64,000 nucleotides of DNA from NCBI GenBank assembly GCA_038501785.1, contig JBAMJR010000264.1, positions 567,501 to 631,500 of the forward strand, written 5' to 3'. The position numbers and the translations under genes were made by a program. This document shows positions 34,962-48,374 of this stretch, piece by piece; positions within the stretch are counted from its first letter, which is position 1; every line of letters begins with the position of its first letter. Origin of the DNA: Myoxocephalus aenaeus. Its lineage: Eukaryota; Chordata; Actinopteri; Perciformes; Cottidae. Below the pieces are notes generated by a model. That model searched no databases. It saw only the letters and a list, made by a program, of their open reading frames with translations, and had not been told where the DNA came from.

Positions 34962-37775
34962 GTACTCGCTCTGGTTCGCCGACTCATCACGCCGTTTTCT
35001 ACAGGATGTCACGGACCGCGTACACGCCGCCCTCGCGATACATACATGACGGACATGCAGGAACCTGCGTCACAGAACATGTAACTCATGGCTGTAACCA
35101 ATAGTTGGTTCATTCATGAAGTTGACTGATTTTAATTATAAATCAACATTTTAATGCTGCAAAACATTTTCCTCGTGTCTGTTCATTCTGCTTGAACCCG
35201 TTATTATTATTATTATATTATGCAGATATAGATTAAGCTGCAATAATATTAATTGTAGTCCACCTAATTAAGTCCACCTTTATTGAAAGAAGAAAGATTG
35301 AACAGTGATTATTTAGTTTTTTTATTGTTTTATCTGATGAATTATTCAGCGTTTCAAAAACGAAATGTTCACTGAAAACCGCCATTTTCATAGCGAGGAA
35401 AAGGGAGGTGACATCCTGATCAGGTTCAATATCGTTACACCCAAAACACACCTATGATTAATTGAAAGTCTAAATAAAACCACGGAGCAGCAGATTAAGA
35501 GTTGTTGTTTATGGAGTTGGACATCGTCCCAAAGGATCACGAGACGTTGCGCTGAAGATTGTTGAAATAAGACTCCAGATGTTCAAGGTCAAAGCTTAAA
35601 ACTTATTACGTACCTTCTCATTGAACGATCGCCACGTCGTGGAGCGTCAGAGTTCCCACAGAACACGAATGCACCAGCAGACAGCCGATAGCGTCAATAG
35701 CCAATACCGCCTGCAGCTTCAGGCCTGATGGGAGACGTCCTCTGGAAGCACAGCAGTCGTGATGAAAGATGCAAAAAGGAGAGAACGTTGTTTTCGGTGT
35801 TCGGGGACTCGATACCCGGAGCGGAGCTGAGCCGCTAAATAAGTCACATCTACACTCTGCTCTGCTCAATAGCTGCTGTTTCACGTCGCTCTGACTGAAC
35901 CGATGAGGGCTGAACGTGGGCAGCGTAACCCTGGACTGGTCTGAGAGATGATTAAAAAAAACACCCCAAAAAATCAGTACGCCTATTTCCTCATGTTCTA
36001 TATTCATTCAAAGGATTCCCTGAGGAGTTATTGCCCGACTAGGGAACGCCCTTTTATTCAATATTAAATACGTACATGTGAATGATAATTCTATTGAATG
36101 AATCCTAACGTTTTATTACAAAATAAAAATATAAATAATTTTTTCAAATATTATTGTCTTTGAGCCCTTTTATATCAGGTCACAAGGTACAAATCAAGAA
36201 AAAAACATGGTATAAATCCCCCAAAAAAACATGTTAGTTATCAAATTAAACATAAAAATCAATACATTAAGGGTTAGGCTTTAAAGGGCTAATACTTTTA
36301 TTTATTTCAGGGGACTTTTATTTCATAATAACTGCAATAATGTATTTCCTCTTTAGCAACATCTGCTATATGTAATTTAATGGGGATTGTTTAACACTAA
36401 AGTTAGTTTGCTTATAATATTATACTCCACGTGACACCTTTTCTTTTCTGTATATGTTATTTCTCAAATTTATGTATTTATTCCCGAAATGCTGCTTCAA
36501 ACCCGTCCGCACAATGTCAGGAAGATGGTGAGCGACGATGAAGATGATGGGCGAAGATGAAGATGAGCGGCGGCTCGCTCTCGTTCTCTCACGCGTCGAT
36601 GCGCCTGAGACGCATCGCGATCCTGAACGCGCTCGGAGAGCTGCTGCTAATAAGAGCCGAGCACGAAACAATCAGCTGGTTAATTAATCAGATCAGTAAA
36701 CGTTTATCTTTTGCTTTCACACACAGGACCGGCATGATGTCGACACGACTCCGCCGTCTTTTTTTGTTGTTGCAGCGAGTCTGATTGTGTAACAACAAGC
36801 CATTAACTGATTGCGGTTGCGTAATATTAAACCAGCCCATTGATCCTAATTGCATGAGAACAAAACGGTGTCAGCAAAAAAAGGAGAAAAAACAAAAGAC
36901 AAATCTGGGAGGAGAGAGAGAGATGAAAGAGAAGAGGATAATGAACCGAGCAGACAAACAAGTGGAGAGACTTCTCGTGTGAATGAAAGTTATGGTACTC
37001 ATATGCTATGAGGGCGCTCCATGTATCATCATGCGGTCTAATCTTTGATCTTGTTATCAGATAACATGTTTTTTTCATCCGGGTCAAGTGAATAAAAAAG
37101 GTGCATTGCTCGGCTATTCAGAAATGGGATTGTTCCGGATGTCTCTCGGTGACGATTCAGCTTTCCTAGTATCGGCAAAGCTCACTTTGGAACAGAGGTG
37201 ATTACAGAAAAGGATGAAAAAAAACACGAGTGTAAATGTGACATAATATGTTTTTGGACTGTTGTTTGTTAATAAATATAAATGACATTACTAGAAAGCT
37301 ACGCTGTATTTCTTCTTTAAAGCTGATTCGTAGCCGTGTGGTTCTGTGGAGATTGAAATAGTTGTCCACAGTTTTAACCCTTTCACGGTGTGCTTTCCGA
37401 TCATGAAAGTTACGACGCCTAAAAAAAATGGCTTCCGGTTCCACCGTCTCACAAAACCGTCGTCCGCGAGCCAATGGGTGCCGTCATGGTGAAAATGTCC
37501 ATTTGTAATCTGTGCTCGCTGAAAGTCTTCATTTAGTTAACTTTAGTTTAGTAGTTTGTATCATTTGTCCTCATTTTTCAAGGACAGTAGTGTGATCCTT
37601 CAGTCCCATGCAGACAAACAAGCAAACAACTGGCAAACTCTACTTTGTCTTTTTCTTATACTGTACTGCATTGCCGTCTTAACACCAAACACAACAGTTC
37701 TAATCCCGTCAGACTCAAACCCCTGAAGTCACTGAACACTTGTTGAAGAGCTTTTTTTGTCTGCTGTGGTTTCAG
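34962..37775 (+). other. rims4: rims4 intron 4 (about 2.8 kb)
   Basis: AT-rich unique DNA with no long repeat and no supported gene. Short frames, for example at 35618-36007 on the minus strand, have no recognisable domain. Confidence 0.85.
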
Positions 37776-37915
37776 CGGCCTACATCAAAGTTTACCTCCT
37801 GGAGAACGGGACCTGCGTGGCCAAGAAGAAGACCAAGTCGGTGAGGAAGTCTCTGGATCCTCTCTACAACCAGGTCCTGGTCTTCTCTGAGAGCCCGCAG
37901 GGGAAAGTGGTGCAG
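37776..37915 (+). CDS. rims4: rims4 coding exon 5 (residues 153-199), middle of C2B domain
   Basis: The exon follows TGTGGTTTCAG and ends before GTGAGA. It encodes AAYIKVYLLENGTCVAKKKT, KSVRKSLDPLYNQVLVFSES and PQGKVVQ. YIKVYLLENG and the lysine-rich AKKKTK strand are conserved in all RIM C2B domains; SLDPLYNQ is the usual C2 loop DP.(Y/F)NQ. RIM C2 domains are known not to bind calcium like synaptotagmin. The 3' end is phase 0. Confidence 0.97.
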
Positions 37916-38866
37916 GTGAGAGACGCCGATTCACAACCGAGACAAACCAGCAAAATACAAAGAAACTGGAGTCTGTGGCGCTCGAAGCTACATGTAGCAT
38001 GCTAACATGTGCGCTGTGAGAAAGCTAACTACTGTTTAGCACTCAACACTACATGCAGCTGATGGGAATGCCATGAGCTCTGCAGGTATTACTAATAACA
38101 AACTGATCTTTTGATTTTATGGTGGCACTAGATGAAATAACCGGTGATCCATGAAATTATTACAATTCATCCTGAGGGGCTCAAAGCATTTTATGACAAT
38201 CCATCCAACAGTCTTGGACCCATCAATCTCTAAACAATAAAAGTACTCCATTTAATACAATACATTTGACTGCAGGAGTGAAAACTTTGGGAAGTCAGGG
38301 GATCACCAAAGTCAAAGATGTCATAAAATATCAAAAGGAAGAGTTCATCCGATTGATAAATGAATGTATGTTAGAAATCGGTCTCCCGGCTGTCTCTTCT
38401 CTGTGACTCTATAGAAAGAGTTCAGGAGGTGTAGAGGAGACGCAGCAGAACAAGCTGGGAACAAGAGCTTGACATTTACAGTGAGAATCCAACCGGAGGG
38501 ACCAGGAGGCAGTTTGAGCTCATTCTGTTCCTTCAGGCGTTTGAGCCTCAGCTGCGAACTGAGAGACGGAATTATCATCTCACTTCCTTCATATTGCAGT
38601 CTTTCTCTCAAACTGGTTATCAGAATTTTTTTGTCAGTGTACATTTCTGCAAACCACGGGATACGTTGAATGTCGACGTTTGCAAACTAAAGAGAGTTTC
38701 CTAAACACGTTCCATATCGCCGTCTTGTCACAACACCGCGTGGGTTAACGTCGTTAAACGATTGATGAGGTAGAGGCAACAAACTTATTGGTGAAGGTTA
38801 AATAAAAGGATCCTGGTTTGTGTTCAAGTGAAGTAATGTAACAAGATAACGTGACATGGTATCACA

Positions 38867-40080
38867 ACAACGTGGCGTAACAACGTGGCGTTACAACGTG
38901 GCGTTACAACGTGGCGTTACAACGTGGCACGACAACGTGGCACGACAACGTGGCGCGACAACGTGGCGCGACAACGTGGCGCGACAACGTGGCGCGACAA
39001 CGTGGCGCGACAACGTAGCGATACAACGTAGCGATACAACGTAGCGATACAACGTAGCGATACAACGCAGCGCGACAACGCAGCGCGACAACGTAGCGTT
39101 ACAATATCGTTACAACGTGGCGCGACAACGTGGCGCGACAACGTGGCGCGACAACGTGGCGCGACAACGTGGCGCTACAACGTGGCGTTACAACGTGGCG
39201 TTACAACGTGGCGTTACAACGTGGCGTTACAACGTGGCGTTACAACGTGGCGTTACAACGTGGCGTTACAACGTGGCGCTACAACGTGGCGTTACAACGT
39301 GGCGTTACAACGTGGCGTTACAACGTGGCGTTACAACGTGGCGTTACAACGTGGCACGACAACGTGGCGCGACAACGTGGCGCGACAACGTGGCGCGACA
39401 ACGTAGCGATACAACGTAGCGATACAACGTAGCGATACAACGTAGCGATACAACGCAGCGCGACAACGCAGCGCGACAACGTAGCGTTACAATATCGTGA
39501 CAACGTGGCGCTACAACGTGGCGCTACAACGTGGCGCGACAACGTGGCGCGACAACGTGGCGCGACAACGTGGCGCGACAACGTGGCGCGACAACGTGGC
39601 GCGACAACGTGGCGCGACAACGTGGCGCGACAACGTGGCGCGACAACGTGGCGCGACAACGTGGCGCGACAACGTAGCGATACAACGTAGCGATACAACG
39701 TAGCGATACAACGTAGCGATACAACGTAGCGATACAACGTAGCGATACAACGTAGCGATACAACGTAGCGATACAACGTAGCGATACAACGTAGCGCATC
39801 AACGCAGCGCGACAACGTAGCGTTACAATATCGTGACAACGTGGCGCTACAACGTGGCGCTACAACGTGGCGCTACAACGTGGCGCTACAACGTGGCGCT
39901 ACAACGTGGCGCTACAACGTGGCGCTACAACGTGGCGCTACAACGTGGCGCGACAACGTGGCGCGACAACGTGGCGCGACAACGTGGCGCGACAACGTGG
40001 CGCGACAACGTAGCGCGACAACGTAGCGCGACAACGTGGCGCGACAACGTAGCGCTACAATATCGTGACAACGCAACAGC
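38867..40080 (+). repeat. 1.2-kb 13-bp minisatellite (AACGTGGCGCGAC) with higher-order blocks
   Basis: About 93 units of AACGTGGCGNNAC occur in six main variants (GTGGCGTTAC, GTGGCACGAC, GTGGCGCGAC, GTGGCGCTAC, GTAGCGATAC, GCAGCGCGAC). An 11-bp variant, AATATCGTKAC, ends each block, at about 39103, 39491, 39827 and 40059. Blocks are thus about 18, 30, 26 and 18 units long, with variants in a similar order. It is very CpG-rich. A 13-bp unit without stops leaves frames open on both strands; none is a gene. Confidence 0.96.
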
Positions 40081-40224
40081 CTGAAATTTAGCAGGTATGA
40101 CAATATATTAACGTAAACACTGTAAATAAAGAATAAAACCTATCGTAACAAGCCTAACAATGTCACGTAACAAGCGTAAAGTCAACGTTTACTTTTGGTT
40201 TCACACTGGACACAAACAGCGATC

Positions 40225-40255
40225 TCCTGGGTGAAAGTCCTGTGTTTGTTTGTAA
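40225..40255 (-). repeat. tRNA-like repeat remnant
   Basis: CTCCTGGGTGAAAGTCCTGTG is shared with 4405-4436 and 32575-32605. On the minus strand it reads like the anticodon arm of a tRNA-Glu-derived SINE. The B box here is degenerate. Confidence 0.45.
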
Positions 40256-40850
40256 CTTTATCTCTTTCTCTCACTGTCCTTACCTCCTTGTTCACTTTCT
40301 CTCTTTCCCTTCTTTTATATCACCTTGCCTTTTTTAGCCTTTCTTTTAGTCCATAATAATAAAAAAATCTTGATTTAATGAATAAATGTATTTATTCACT
40401 GTACTTTCTGATATATTGTAACAGGTTTATTATGTCTTAATATAATGGGTAAAGCATATGCACCAACATGCATATATGTTATAACTGGTTTCCTCAGTAA
40501 TCAGCAGGTGAAAGAGTGCTGTGTTTTCGGTTGAGAGGCCTGCAGCTCTGCTGCTCACGCTGTTGTGTAATTAGCCGCTAAACGCCTCCCTCTTAATTAT
40601 CTGCTGTCTGTGTCGCTGTCCTCCGACTTTCATCAACCTCATTCACGCTGGATAATGAAAATCGCTGAAATCAGCAGCGTTTTTTCAATTTGTCACTTCC
40701 TGATTTGCCAAAGCAAATTGCCAAACGCCGACACTCTGGGAATGTATTCAGAATCCACAGAATTAACAGACTCCATGACTGACATTTGTTTCCCCGAGCT
40801 TTACAAAACATGTCGGCAAGGTGAGAAAACCAACGTGTTCAGAAAACCAA

Positions 40851-40963
40851 CATATTTTTAGGCCTCTGCTCGAAAATTGCATTCCCAAACTAAAAAGAGT
40901 GTATCGCTGCAACCACTAGGGCTATTTGAATAATTTCGGTGTTATAGTAAAAGGTACACATGT
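40851..40963 (-). repeat. dispersed repeat R1, uninterrupted copy (empty site)
   Basis: Its reverse complement matches 17640-18010 except that the 269-bp MITE is absent. GGTTGCAGCGATA is followed directly by CACTCTTTTTAGTTTGGG. The TA at 40902-40903 is the single-copy target. Confidence 0.85.
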
Positions 40964-41669
40964 ACGATATATGTGAACATTCTTTCTGCAAAGGTTGACT
41001 TTGATAAAGTGAAGCAGAACAAAGTTAGAGAGGGTTTAGAACAGAGAACATTCAGGCGAGGACTCCAAAATTTGCATTGGGGCACATTTGTGACATTTGA
41101 ATTTTCTCATGTACCAAACCATATATTTCACTTGTATATTACTTATGGTGTTCAATACATCCAAGTAATATGGATTCTTACTTATATCTTCATGCATTTT
41201 GCAGTGTGTTCAGTGTGATGAACGTACTTTAAATGTAAACATTGGACGTGTGAGTTATTGAATATGTGAAATATGTGAAAACATTGACTTACATGAAAAT
41301 ACCCAACAGCAACATGATGGACATAAACAGCTTATAGAAGGTGGAAGTTTTGTGTGTTAAATAGATGTGCGGTCAATGGGTTTTGAAGGTTGCCGGTTTG
41401 AACCTCTTTGTGTTCAGTCACAGCCGAACGCCGCTCTGCTGCTGTCAACGCGCAATTAGTCGCTAAGCACCTCCTTTCTAATTATTGGCTGTCCGTCTTT
41501 CTTTTCTCCTCCGCTCTGCGCTCTCTGCACCATCCCCCGATCGGCTCATCTTTCTCCCTTATCTCATCCTCTCTGACGTCTTTCATTAGCGCTGAACGAC
41601 CAGCAGTCAGCGAGGACCCGACTAGAACTGGAGAAATTCTTAATTCTTAAATGAATCGCCTATTGGGGG

Positions 41670-42145
41670 CTAAATCTAGCGCTGTAGGTGTCACCTACAG
41701 GCATGACATTTAGTAGGCAAGTGTAACACCTGGAGACGCACCAAAATGGCTCTTGACGGTGAACCCCAAAACCAACAAGAAGTCAGCCATTTTGAATTGA
41801 TTGTGCCATTTTTTTGGCCCATTTTTTTGGCGTTTAGAGATGCTGCACTTTAACCAACTCCTCCTCATATGTAGTCACAATGTATCAAAAGTTAGCATTT
41901 TCATGCTTTATTTTTTCTGTGGCGCCAAAAATAAATGGCCATTTGGCATAAAACAGGAAGTTGTTGTAACTTCAACATACTTCAATACAATCTGCTGCAA
42001 GTTTCTTGAGCATTAAATGTACATGCTTCATAGACTCGTAGCCCCGCCCCCTACACTGAAGCCCCACCATCTTTCATGACTCATGAACCACCATTATTCC
42101 CTGGCAAGGAAGGTGCAAGGTTCATCGCTGCTTGCAGCTTTATTT
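41670..42145 (+). repeat. dispersed fish repeat (GTGTCACCTACAGGCATGAC ... GCTGCTTGCAGC)
   Basis: The sequence GGTGTCACCTACAGGCATGA, ATTTAGTAGGCAAGTG, AGTCAGCCATTTTGAATTGA and, at its end, CATCGCTGCTTGCAGCTTTA is wording I know from many fish loci. No coding potential is visible. Confidence 0.65.
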
Positions 42146-42784
42146 TAGTTCTGCTCTCTATACGCCGTGTGGTGTTGGTTTGTGTTTTTCTTCTGCAGTT
42201 AGAGCTAAATGCTAAATGCTAAATGTCGGCATATCCGGGTTCCTGCAGTGTGTCTAGATGCAAAAGATCCCTATCAGGTTGTTATTTAAACATCCACCGT
42301 TATCTTCCTCTCAAAGGTTATTCATATACGTAATGCTATATATGTTGCAAAATGAAGTAAATGGCACGAGATCAGAGTTTAAACTATAAATGTCAACTAA
42401 GAATAGGACAAATAATAACAGCTCATAATATTCACAATATTCCCCGAGCCTGTGACAGCAGTTGATGTATTTTTCAGCTAATGCTGCTTTTTTTTTTCTC
42501 TGTCCACATAAATATGTTTTTCTTTTGTTTTTTATCAGACTCTTATCTCTCTCTCTCCACTCGTTATTTATTATTCTGTCTCTTCTAACCAGGAGGAGTT
42601 TCTGGTGTCAAAACAGAGAGTCTCAGATAGAGACATGCAGAGCATTTAATATGTATCTGATTTCATACTTTATGGCTCAGTCACCAGCAAATATTAGGAG
42701 CAACATTTCTGGCGGAAATCAATCCTTTGAAATGAGGTAAACATGTTAAACTTTGACTCCTGACTCGTCTTTTGACCAACAGCA

Positions 42785-43040
42785 AATTATGGTCCTTTGA
42801 GAGTAAAATTGACCACGAAGCAGAGTACGCTTTAGGGCGGGGCTTACTGTGATTGACAGGTCGCTGTCACGCCCAGAGGTGTGTAGGGCGTCACAACTTT
42901 ACTGCAAATATGGAAACTTCAGTTGCAAAAAAAAAAAGTCGCCAAAAGTCTCGGCTTCATAACATCCACAAACCAACGGATGACATCACTCCCGATGACT
43001 CCGCCCACTTATATACGGTCTCTGCCCCCAAACCAAAAGT
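42785..43040 (+). repeat. dispersed teleost repeat related to 8146-8398
   Basis: Shares AATTATGGTC, GCTTTAGGGCGGGGCT, GATTGACAGGTCGCT, a poly-A run and CACAAACCAACGGATGACAT with the body next to the 73-bp arrays, but has no 73-bp monomers itself. Confidence 0.65.
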
Positions 43041-43244
43041 GAACTAAAGTACTTTTCACCATATTGTGTATTTTATTAGAGCGTCCAAATAAGTTAGCTG
43101 TCCCACTTTCTGGTGTTTCAGAGCTTTTTATTCTTCCTTTCAATTCAAGTTCATCCATCTGAATCCACTCATCCTCACTTCAAGGCAACATGCTGGGATT
43201 CTTCTCTTTGTTGTGAAATCCCTTTTTGTCTTTCCATCAGCACC

Positions 43245-43370
<126 letters not shown>

Positions 43371-44029
43371 CAGGAGAGGATCTAGGACACTGTGCTTTTC
43401 ATCGTCTATCCTAAACACTCAGTTTCAGTTGTTGTCCCGACGTCTCTCTCTCGCCTCAGTTTAGATTGCCGAGGTCGTGACCTTTGTTTGGAGAGCTGAT
43501 GGCTGGCCGGGTTATAGATTATCCTTCTTTAAAAGATGGGAGGGAATAGATGGAAGCAGATTTGGCCTCCGAGTCTCCGTGGAAGTCACGCTCACACGTA
43601 ACCCAAACCGATCGGTATGCCGGCTCGCTCGGACGCACCGACGGGTATTGATCGTTTTGCTTGACGAGATGCGGGGCCGTCTGAGATGATCGGCTATCGG
43701 GTCGCCGGGAGACAGAGGACACCCGACGTCCAAACACACACACACACACACAGGTTACTAAGCACATGAAACCTCGGCCTGCTGCTGTAACGGAGAGACA
43801 ACGAGCCATTATTCCCTCAGAACAGATTCCCAAAACCATCTGGATTAATGCTAATTAAGCCCCGCCCTTTTAACCTTATCGCTTTGTCAATTAATCTTGC
43901 AGGACCTCCTTCACCAATCAAGGGCCTCTCACGCCACGTTCAGGCACCTAATCCCTTGAAATAAATGTATTTCTGAGGGGGATATGAAGTACATTTTACC
44001 TGGAGACCTCATGCAGATGATAATAATAA

Positions 44030-44290
44030 TAATAACTTTCTTAACTGTTTACATAGCACCTTTTTAAAACTGAGTTTACAAAGTGCTTCTCCGGGGAAGC
44101 AAAGCATAGAAACTGCCAAAGCCAAGACTGAACACACAACGCGGGAAGCAGAACGTCAATATAGACAAATATTAAGAAAACAAAAGGAGAAAAAAATGCC
44201 GTGCCATGAAGGCAATGCACACAAACAAAACCAACACAAACAACAACAAAGAGCAAAAGGAATAGAAAACAAATACATGAATGAAACAAA
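44030..44290 (+). repeat. dispersed fish repeat (CATAGCACCTTTTTAAAAC / TTTACAAAGTGCTTC type)
   Basis: Similar to 19795-19915 but more diverged. It starts after an (ATA)n run and continues with A-rich ACAAACAAAACC phrases. Confidence 0.5.
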
Positions 44291-44825
44291 ATGAGAAGAA
44301 CAAAAGAACTGCACTGGTATTTGTGACTATATAGTCTGAGTGTTATAGACTGTAAAGTACAACATTATTCATATCTCTGTCACGTTTACTGTGAATTCCT
44401 TTAAATTAAGTTTTGAGTCATTGTTCTCTTTTGTTATCAATTGTTCTCTGTGCATCAGTCCTTGAGACGGGGAAGATGGCGTTCATGAAGGATGCACAGT
44501 TCAATCCATTCTTTGTGAATTCTCCCCTGAGCGTGAACATTTATCTTAGAGTTGAGGTCCAGCGATCATTTGGGTTTCATGACGATCCACAGGATGTTTC
44601 TTTCAGGTTTTGTTTGGATATGAAATCTGTCGCTCGTATCAACGATTATTTTTGTAGCACACTTTGTGTAAACGTGCACCAAGTAAACCTTCATTATTAT
44701 TTATGTGAAGTGCCAAAAAACTGCAGTTCATGAAGATTACGTACGTATTTTTATCCAGTTTATACTCAAATCGCCAAATACTAAATATAAAAAATAAATG
44801 TTTCATATCTATACCTCTTCCCCAG

Positions 44826-45044
44826 GTGATCGTTTGGGGAAACTACGGACGGATGGACCGCAAATGCTTCATGGGCGTGGCTCGAATCCTATTGGAGGAG
44901 CTGGACCTCAGCTCGATGGTGATTGGCTGGTACAAGCTCTTCCCTACCTCCTCCATGGTGGACCCCACGATGGCGCCGCTCATCCGCCACTCCTCCCAGA
45001 TGTCCCTGGAGAGCACCATCGGGCCCTGCTGCGAGCGATCCTAA
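44826..45044 (+). CDS. rims4: rims4 coding exon 6 (residues 200-271 and stop), end of C2B domain
   Basis: After a CTTCCCCAG acceptor the exon encodes VIVWGNYGRMDRKCFMGVAR, ILLEELDLSSMVIGWYKLFP and TSSMVDPTMAPLIRHSSQM, then SLESTIGPCCERS and TAA. VIVWG(N/D)YGRM and GWYKLFPTSS (233-242) are hallmarks of the RIM C2B domain, and the last 12 residues match the RIMS4 tail. The phase 0 start follows exon 5. The preceding intron has an open frame of about 100 codons (44413-44733), separate from this exon and without similarity to RIMs. Confidence 0.98.
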   Translation: MIVWGNYGRMDRKCFMGVARILLEELDLSSMVIGWYKLFPTSSMVDPTMAPLIRHSSQMSLESTIGPCCERS

Positions 45045-45399
45045 GACCCGGGGAGGAAACGTCTCCGACGTCTCAACCGAATCCGAAGACACATTTGTTT
45101 TTTAAATATATATCTAGCCTGTAGCCCTGTGCTCGGGTCCGCCAGGGCGCTTTGACCCGTCCGACCACACGTGGGACCGAACCACTCCCCTGATTGGGAA
45201 ACGACTTCACCGCCGAGTCGGTCATCGTGGCAGTCGCTGGAAATATACAGTTTATTCTTTTGATATCGTATCAGACGTGTTTTTCCCCGGGACTCACGGG
45301 AAGCACATTTTCTTTTTTGTTGTTGCAAACTGACCGCCCCTCAGACTCACAGGAAGAATGTTGCTCTCCTCAGATCTCTTTGATGAGGAAACCAAAAAA

Positions 45400-45405
45400 A
45401 ATAAA
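45400..45405 (+). terminator. rims4: candidate polyadenylation signal of rims4
   Basis: AATAAA, about 356 bp after the stop codon. It is the first such hexamer downstream. Real 3' ends of brain genes are often much longer, so this is only a candidate. Confidence 0.3.
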
Positions 45406-47203
45406 ACACTTAATGAGGAGGCTTCAAAGGAGGGCTCGGTCTGCCGACATCGATCGCGTCCTATTGGGACCGCAAGGCGCTCGACTCCTCTTCGGCTGCG
45501 AGCCTCCGATCTCATTCCCGTTCCCAGGACTTGCTCGTTGTCTTTCTGAGCGTTATCTGTCTCTCCACTGAGCCAGACAGGAGACATTGGAGACATCGGC
45601 CTTCCATTTCGCTGGAGCATGAATGGATCAGCAGGACTACAGAAGACTATTACGAAATGCTTATATATGTAGCTTTATAGCTATATATATAGCTTATTTG
45701 TTGTAACCAACCAAGACATCTTGGTTTCAAACCACTGACTTTTTGTTTTTGTTCTTTTGTGTCACACATTTGGCCGTTCAATGTTCAGTCCGTTTGGTAC
45801 CACGCGTGAGCGAGTGGAGGCATGAATGAAAGCCCCTTACATCCTCTGGATCTCTACCTGATCTTTGGGATCCGGGAGCACTGCTGGGTTTCTTACCAGG
45901 CTGAAGTTAATTGCATTTACTTGAAGCGCCAGGTGTTAATTGGTCCCTGAGTGGATTTATGTGCTTTCAAAGAAGAACGAGCAGGTTCTGAGTTTCCCCG
46001 AAGACCCAAAAGCCAGCGTGATTTCACTCCAATCAATCGGCGACGTTCGCTGTTTTCACCGATTCATCTTTTTGTCACCTCTCGTAGAAAGCACTTTATT
46101 AGATGAGCGTTGTGTTTGGTTGGGAGGAAAACATGCAGCCTTGTGGGTTTTTGGAGAAAGTGATCCACGTAAGACCCCCGTCTCACCTGGCTGTAGCAAA
46201 TTGCGTCCAAATAGAGATTCGTAGCTCGTAAAGTCAGCGAGGAACCATCAAATGCAGTTTGAAATCTGATTATCGGACTTCCAGGAGGGTAATTACGTTT
46301 TAGCCAGATGGGATGAAAGTATTTTTTTTTTTGCATGTCAATCAAAACCCGTCCTGGTGCATAACTCAATGCCACGTCGCAGACACAGATATCTGGTGTT
46401 CCCGCCAAACCTAATTGGATTGTATGCGCGCGATACATCGTATTAGATCACCATTAGAATGCAAAGCGGCTAACCGTGGATGCATGCGGCCATCAAATGC
46501 AGTGCGGTTGAACCTCATCAGGATACGACTGGCATTGAACAGCCGGGTGTGAACGGGGTCTGCAAGGTTTCAATGGTTCAATTCCGTTCAATGTAGTTGT
46601 AAATGCAGGAGGGGGCGGGTATTATGTACAAGAAAAGACTTTCATTGAGGATAGAAGCTCAGCCGACGGCGTCGGGCTGAGAACTCGCGGTTCATCCCAG
46701 TTTCATCGTAGTTCGCTACGCTCTTTAGCTATTGTCTAGGAGTAGATTTTTAAGATTCCTCCTCTCTTTAAAAAAGGAAAAAAGCTTTGGTTAACAATTG
46801 TCTAATAACAGTTTCTACTGTGCCAATTTCTACCAGCAAGTGTCTTCTCCTTCCTCGTCCTCGATTACCTTCCTGGTTTCTGCTCGATTAGGAGCAGAAA
46901 GGCTGAGCGGAGGAGCGTCCCTTCCATTCCAAATTACAGCCCTAATCCACAGGCCGCCGAGGCACCCGGTGATTAGCCGCGCTGCGACTCGGTGCGGAGC
47001 GAGGGAGAGAGGGAGGAAAAGGAAAAAGAGAGAGGAAGGAAGCATGAAATGTACTTTGCATCCTCCAAACAAAGGATCCTTCTGGACCGACGTCAGGTTT
47101 TACAGATTAACGACAACAACAAAGACAACAAAAATAGGATGAATTTAAAGGGAACACCATGTGCACACTGTAGGGACCTTTATAGTTTATTGAATAACAA
47201 AAG

Positions 47204-47574
47204 TACCGTAAAAGTCGGGTTACAGGCTGCTCCTACCTCCGGTCAGTGTCCCCGCTGTAGCAAGCTAGGAGCAGCGCTGCTGCTAGCTAGCGCTAGCGCT
47301 GCTGCTAGCTCCCCCATGCTGCTGCTACTGGCCGCTGCTGCTGCTACTGCCCGCGTCTCCTCTGCCCAAGTCGGGCGTCGAGCCGGGGCTGGTCCCGCTA
47401 CCTTCGGTGGTTGTCAGGGAGCTAGCAGAGCGCTAGCGGAAGTTAGCGGAGAGCTAGCGGAAGTTAACGGGGAACTACCGGAGCGCTAGCATGAGCGCCA
47501 GCTGGCTACAGCGGGGGAGCTAACGAGGACACTGACCGAAGGTAGTAGCGGCTTTTAACCCGACTTTTACGGTA
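47204..47574. mobile_element. TA-flanked MITE, copy 3 (longest, best-preserved ends)
   Basis: Runs from TACCGTAAAAGTCGGGTTA to TAACCCGACTTTTACGGTA, a perfect inverted terminus that extends imperfectly to about 50 bp (CTACCTCCGGTCAGTGTCC on the left, GGACACTGACCGAAGGTAG on the right). The core is rich in CTGCTG and GCTAGC repeats and differs in length from the other copies. Confidence 0.93.
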
Positions 47575-48374
47575 TATGTATTTCATTTGGACACTTTATG
47601 ATTCTTAATGTCTTTTTACGTGTAAATATTACGGTTGTTAGTGTCTTTTGGAGTGAGCCAAAGTTAATCTATAATAACTTAGTTGATTAACGTTAAATCT
47701 CTGAGGGAGGGAAGGGATATCCTCGCTAGTTACCGTAAGAGTGTAGCATTAGCTGGTAGCATCCGCATGACTGATTAAAACTTCTAATTAATTATCATCC
47801 TACTTGATAAGACTAAGCATGAGCTATACGCGATGGAGGAGGCGGAGAAATGAAATACAGTAAGTTGGGTTGAGACCCGGCTTTAATTGAGGAATAAATA
47901 CATATGTAGCAAAGTTTACTGTTTATTTTCACAGACAATAACAAATACAAATAGTTTTTTTTTTTTTTTTTACTTTGAAGCAACGTTTCAGAAAACAATT
48001 TGTCTTATACTAATCAACTAATATTTTAATTAAACCACACACATTTGGAGTGATTTTACTCTTTAAAGAAACAAAAAAACTTTTGCAAAAGTGGCCTCTG
48101 TTTTCGCCAGTAGCAGTGTTGCAGGGATATTAATACTGTATTTATTTCCAAACAAAATCAGCTACATTCTGTAAAGCAATAAACAAAAAAGAACATCCAG
48201 GCATTGCAGTTGTTTTCAGTTGAACCTATACTTAGCCAGTGACTTCATCAATTATTATCTTTAAATCTTTATATTTAAGTTATCTTTTGGCATGTGTTTT
48301 GTATATGAAACCAGTACATGTTTAATGTCATAACGCTGTGCTTGTCCAAGAGAAAACGCAGGATTGTATGATTT

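Noticed and set aside
39318..39839. A 173-codon frame with CIATLYRYVVSLR repeats, and similar forward frames
   Set aside because: Produced by the 13-bp satellite, whose unit is stop-free in several frames.
38867..40080. CRISPR-like array of short repeats
   Set aside because: The units are head-to-tail without unique spacers, in a vertebrate intron. It is a minisatellite.
44413..44733. A 106-codon frame just upstream of rims4 exon 6
   Set aside because: No recognised domain, no splice-compatible continuation into exon 6, and composition like the neighbouring intron.
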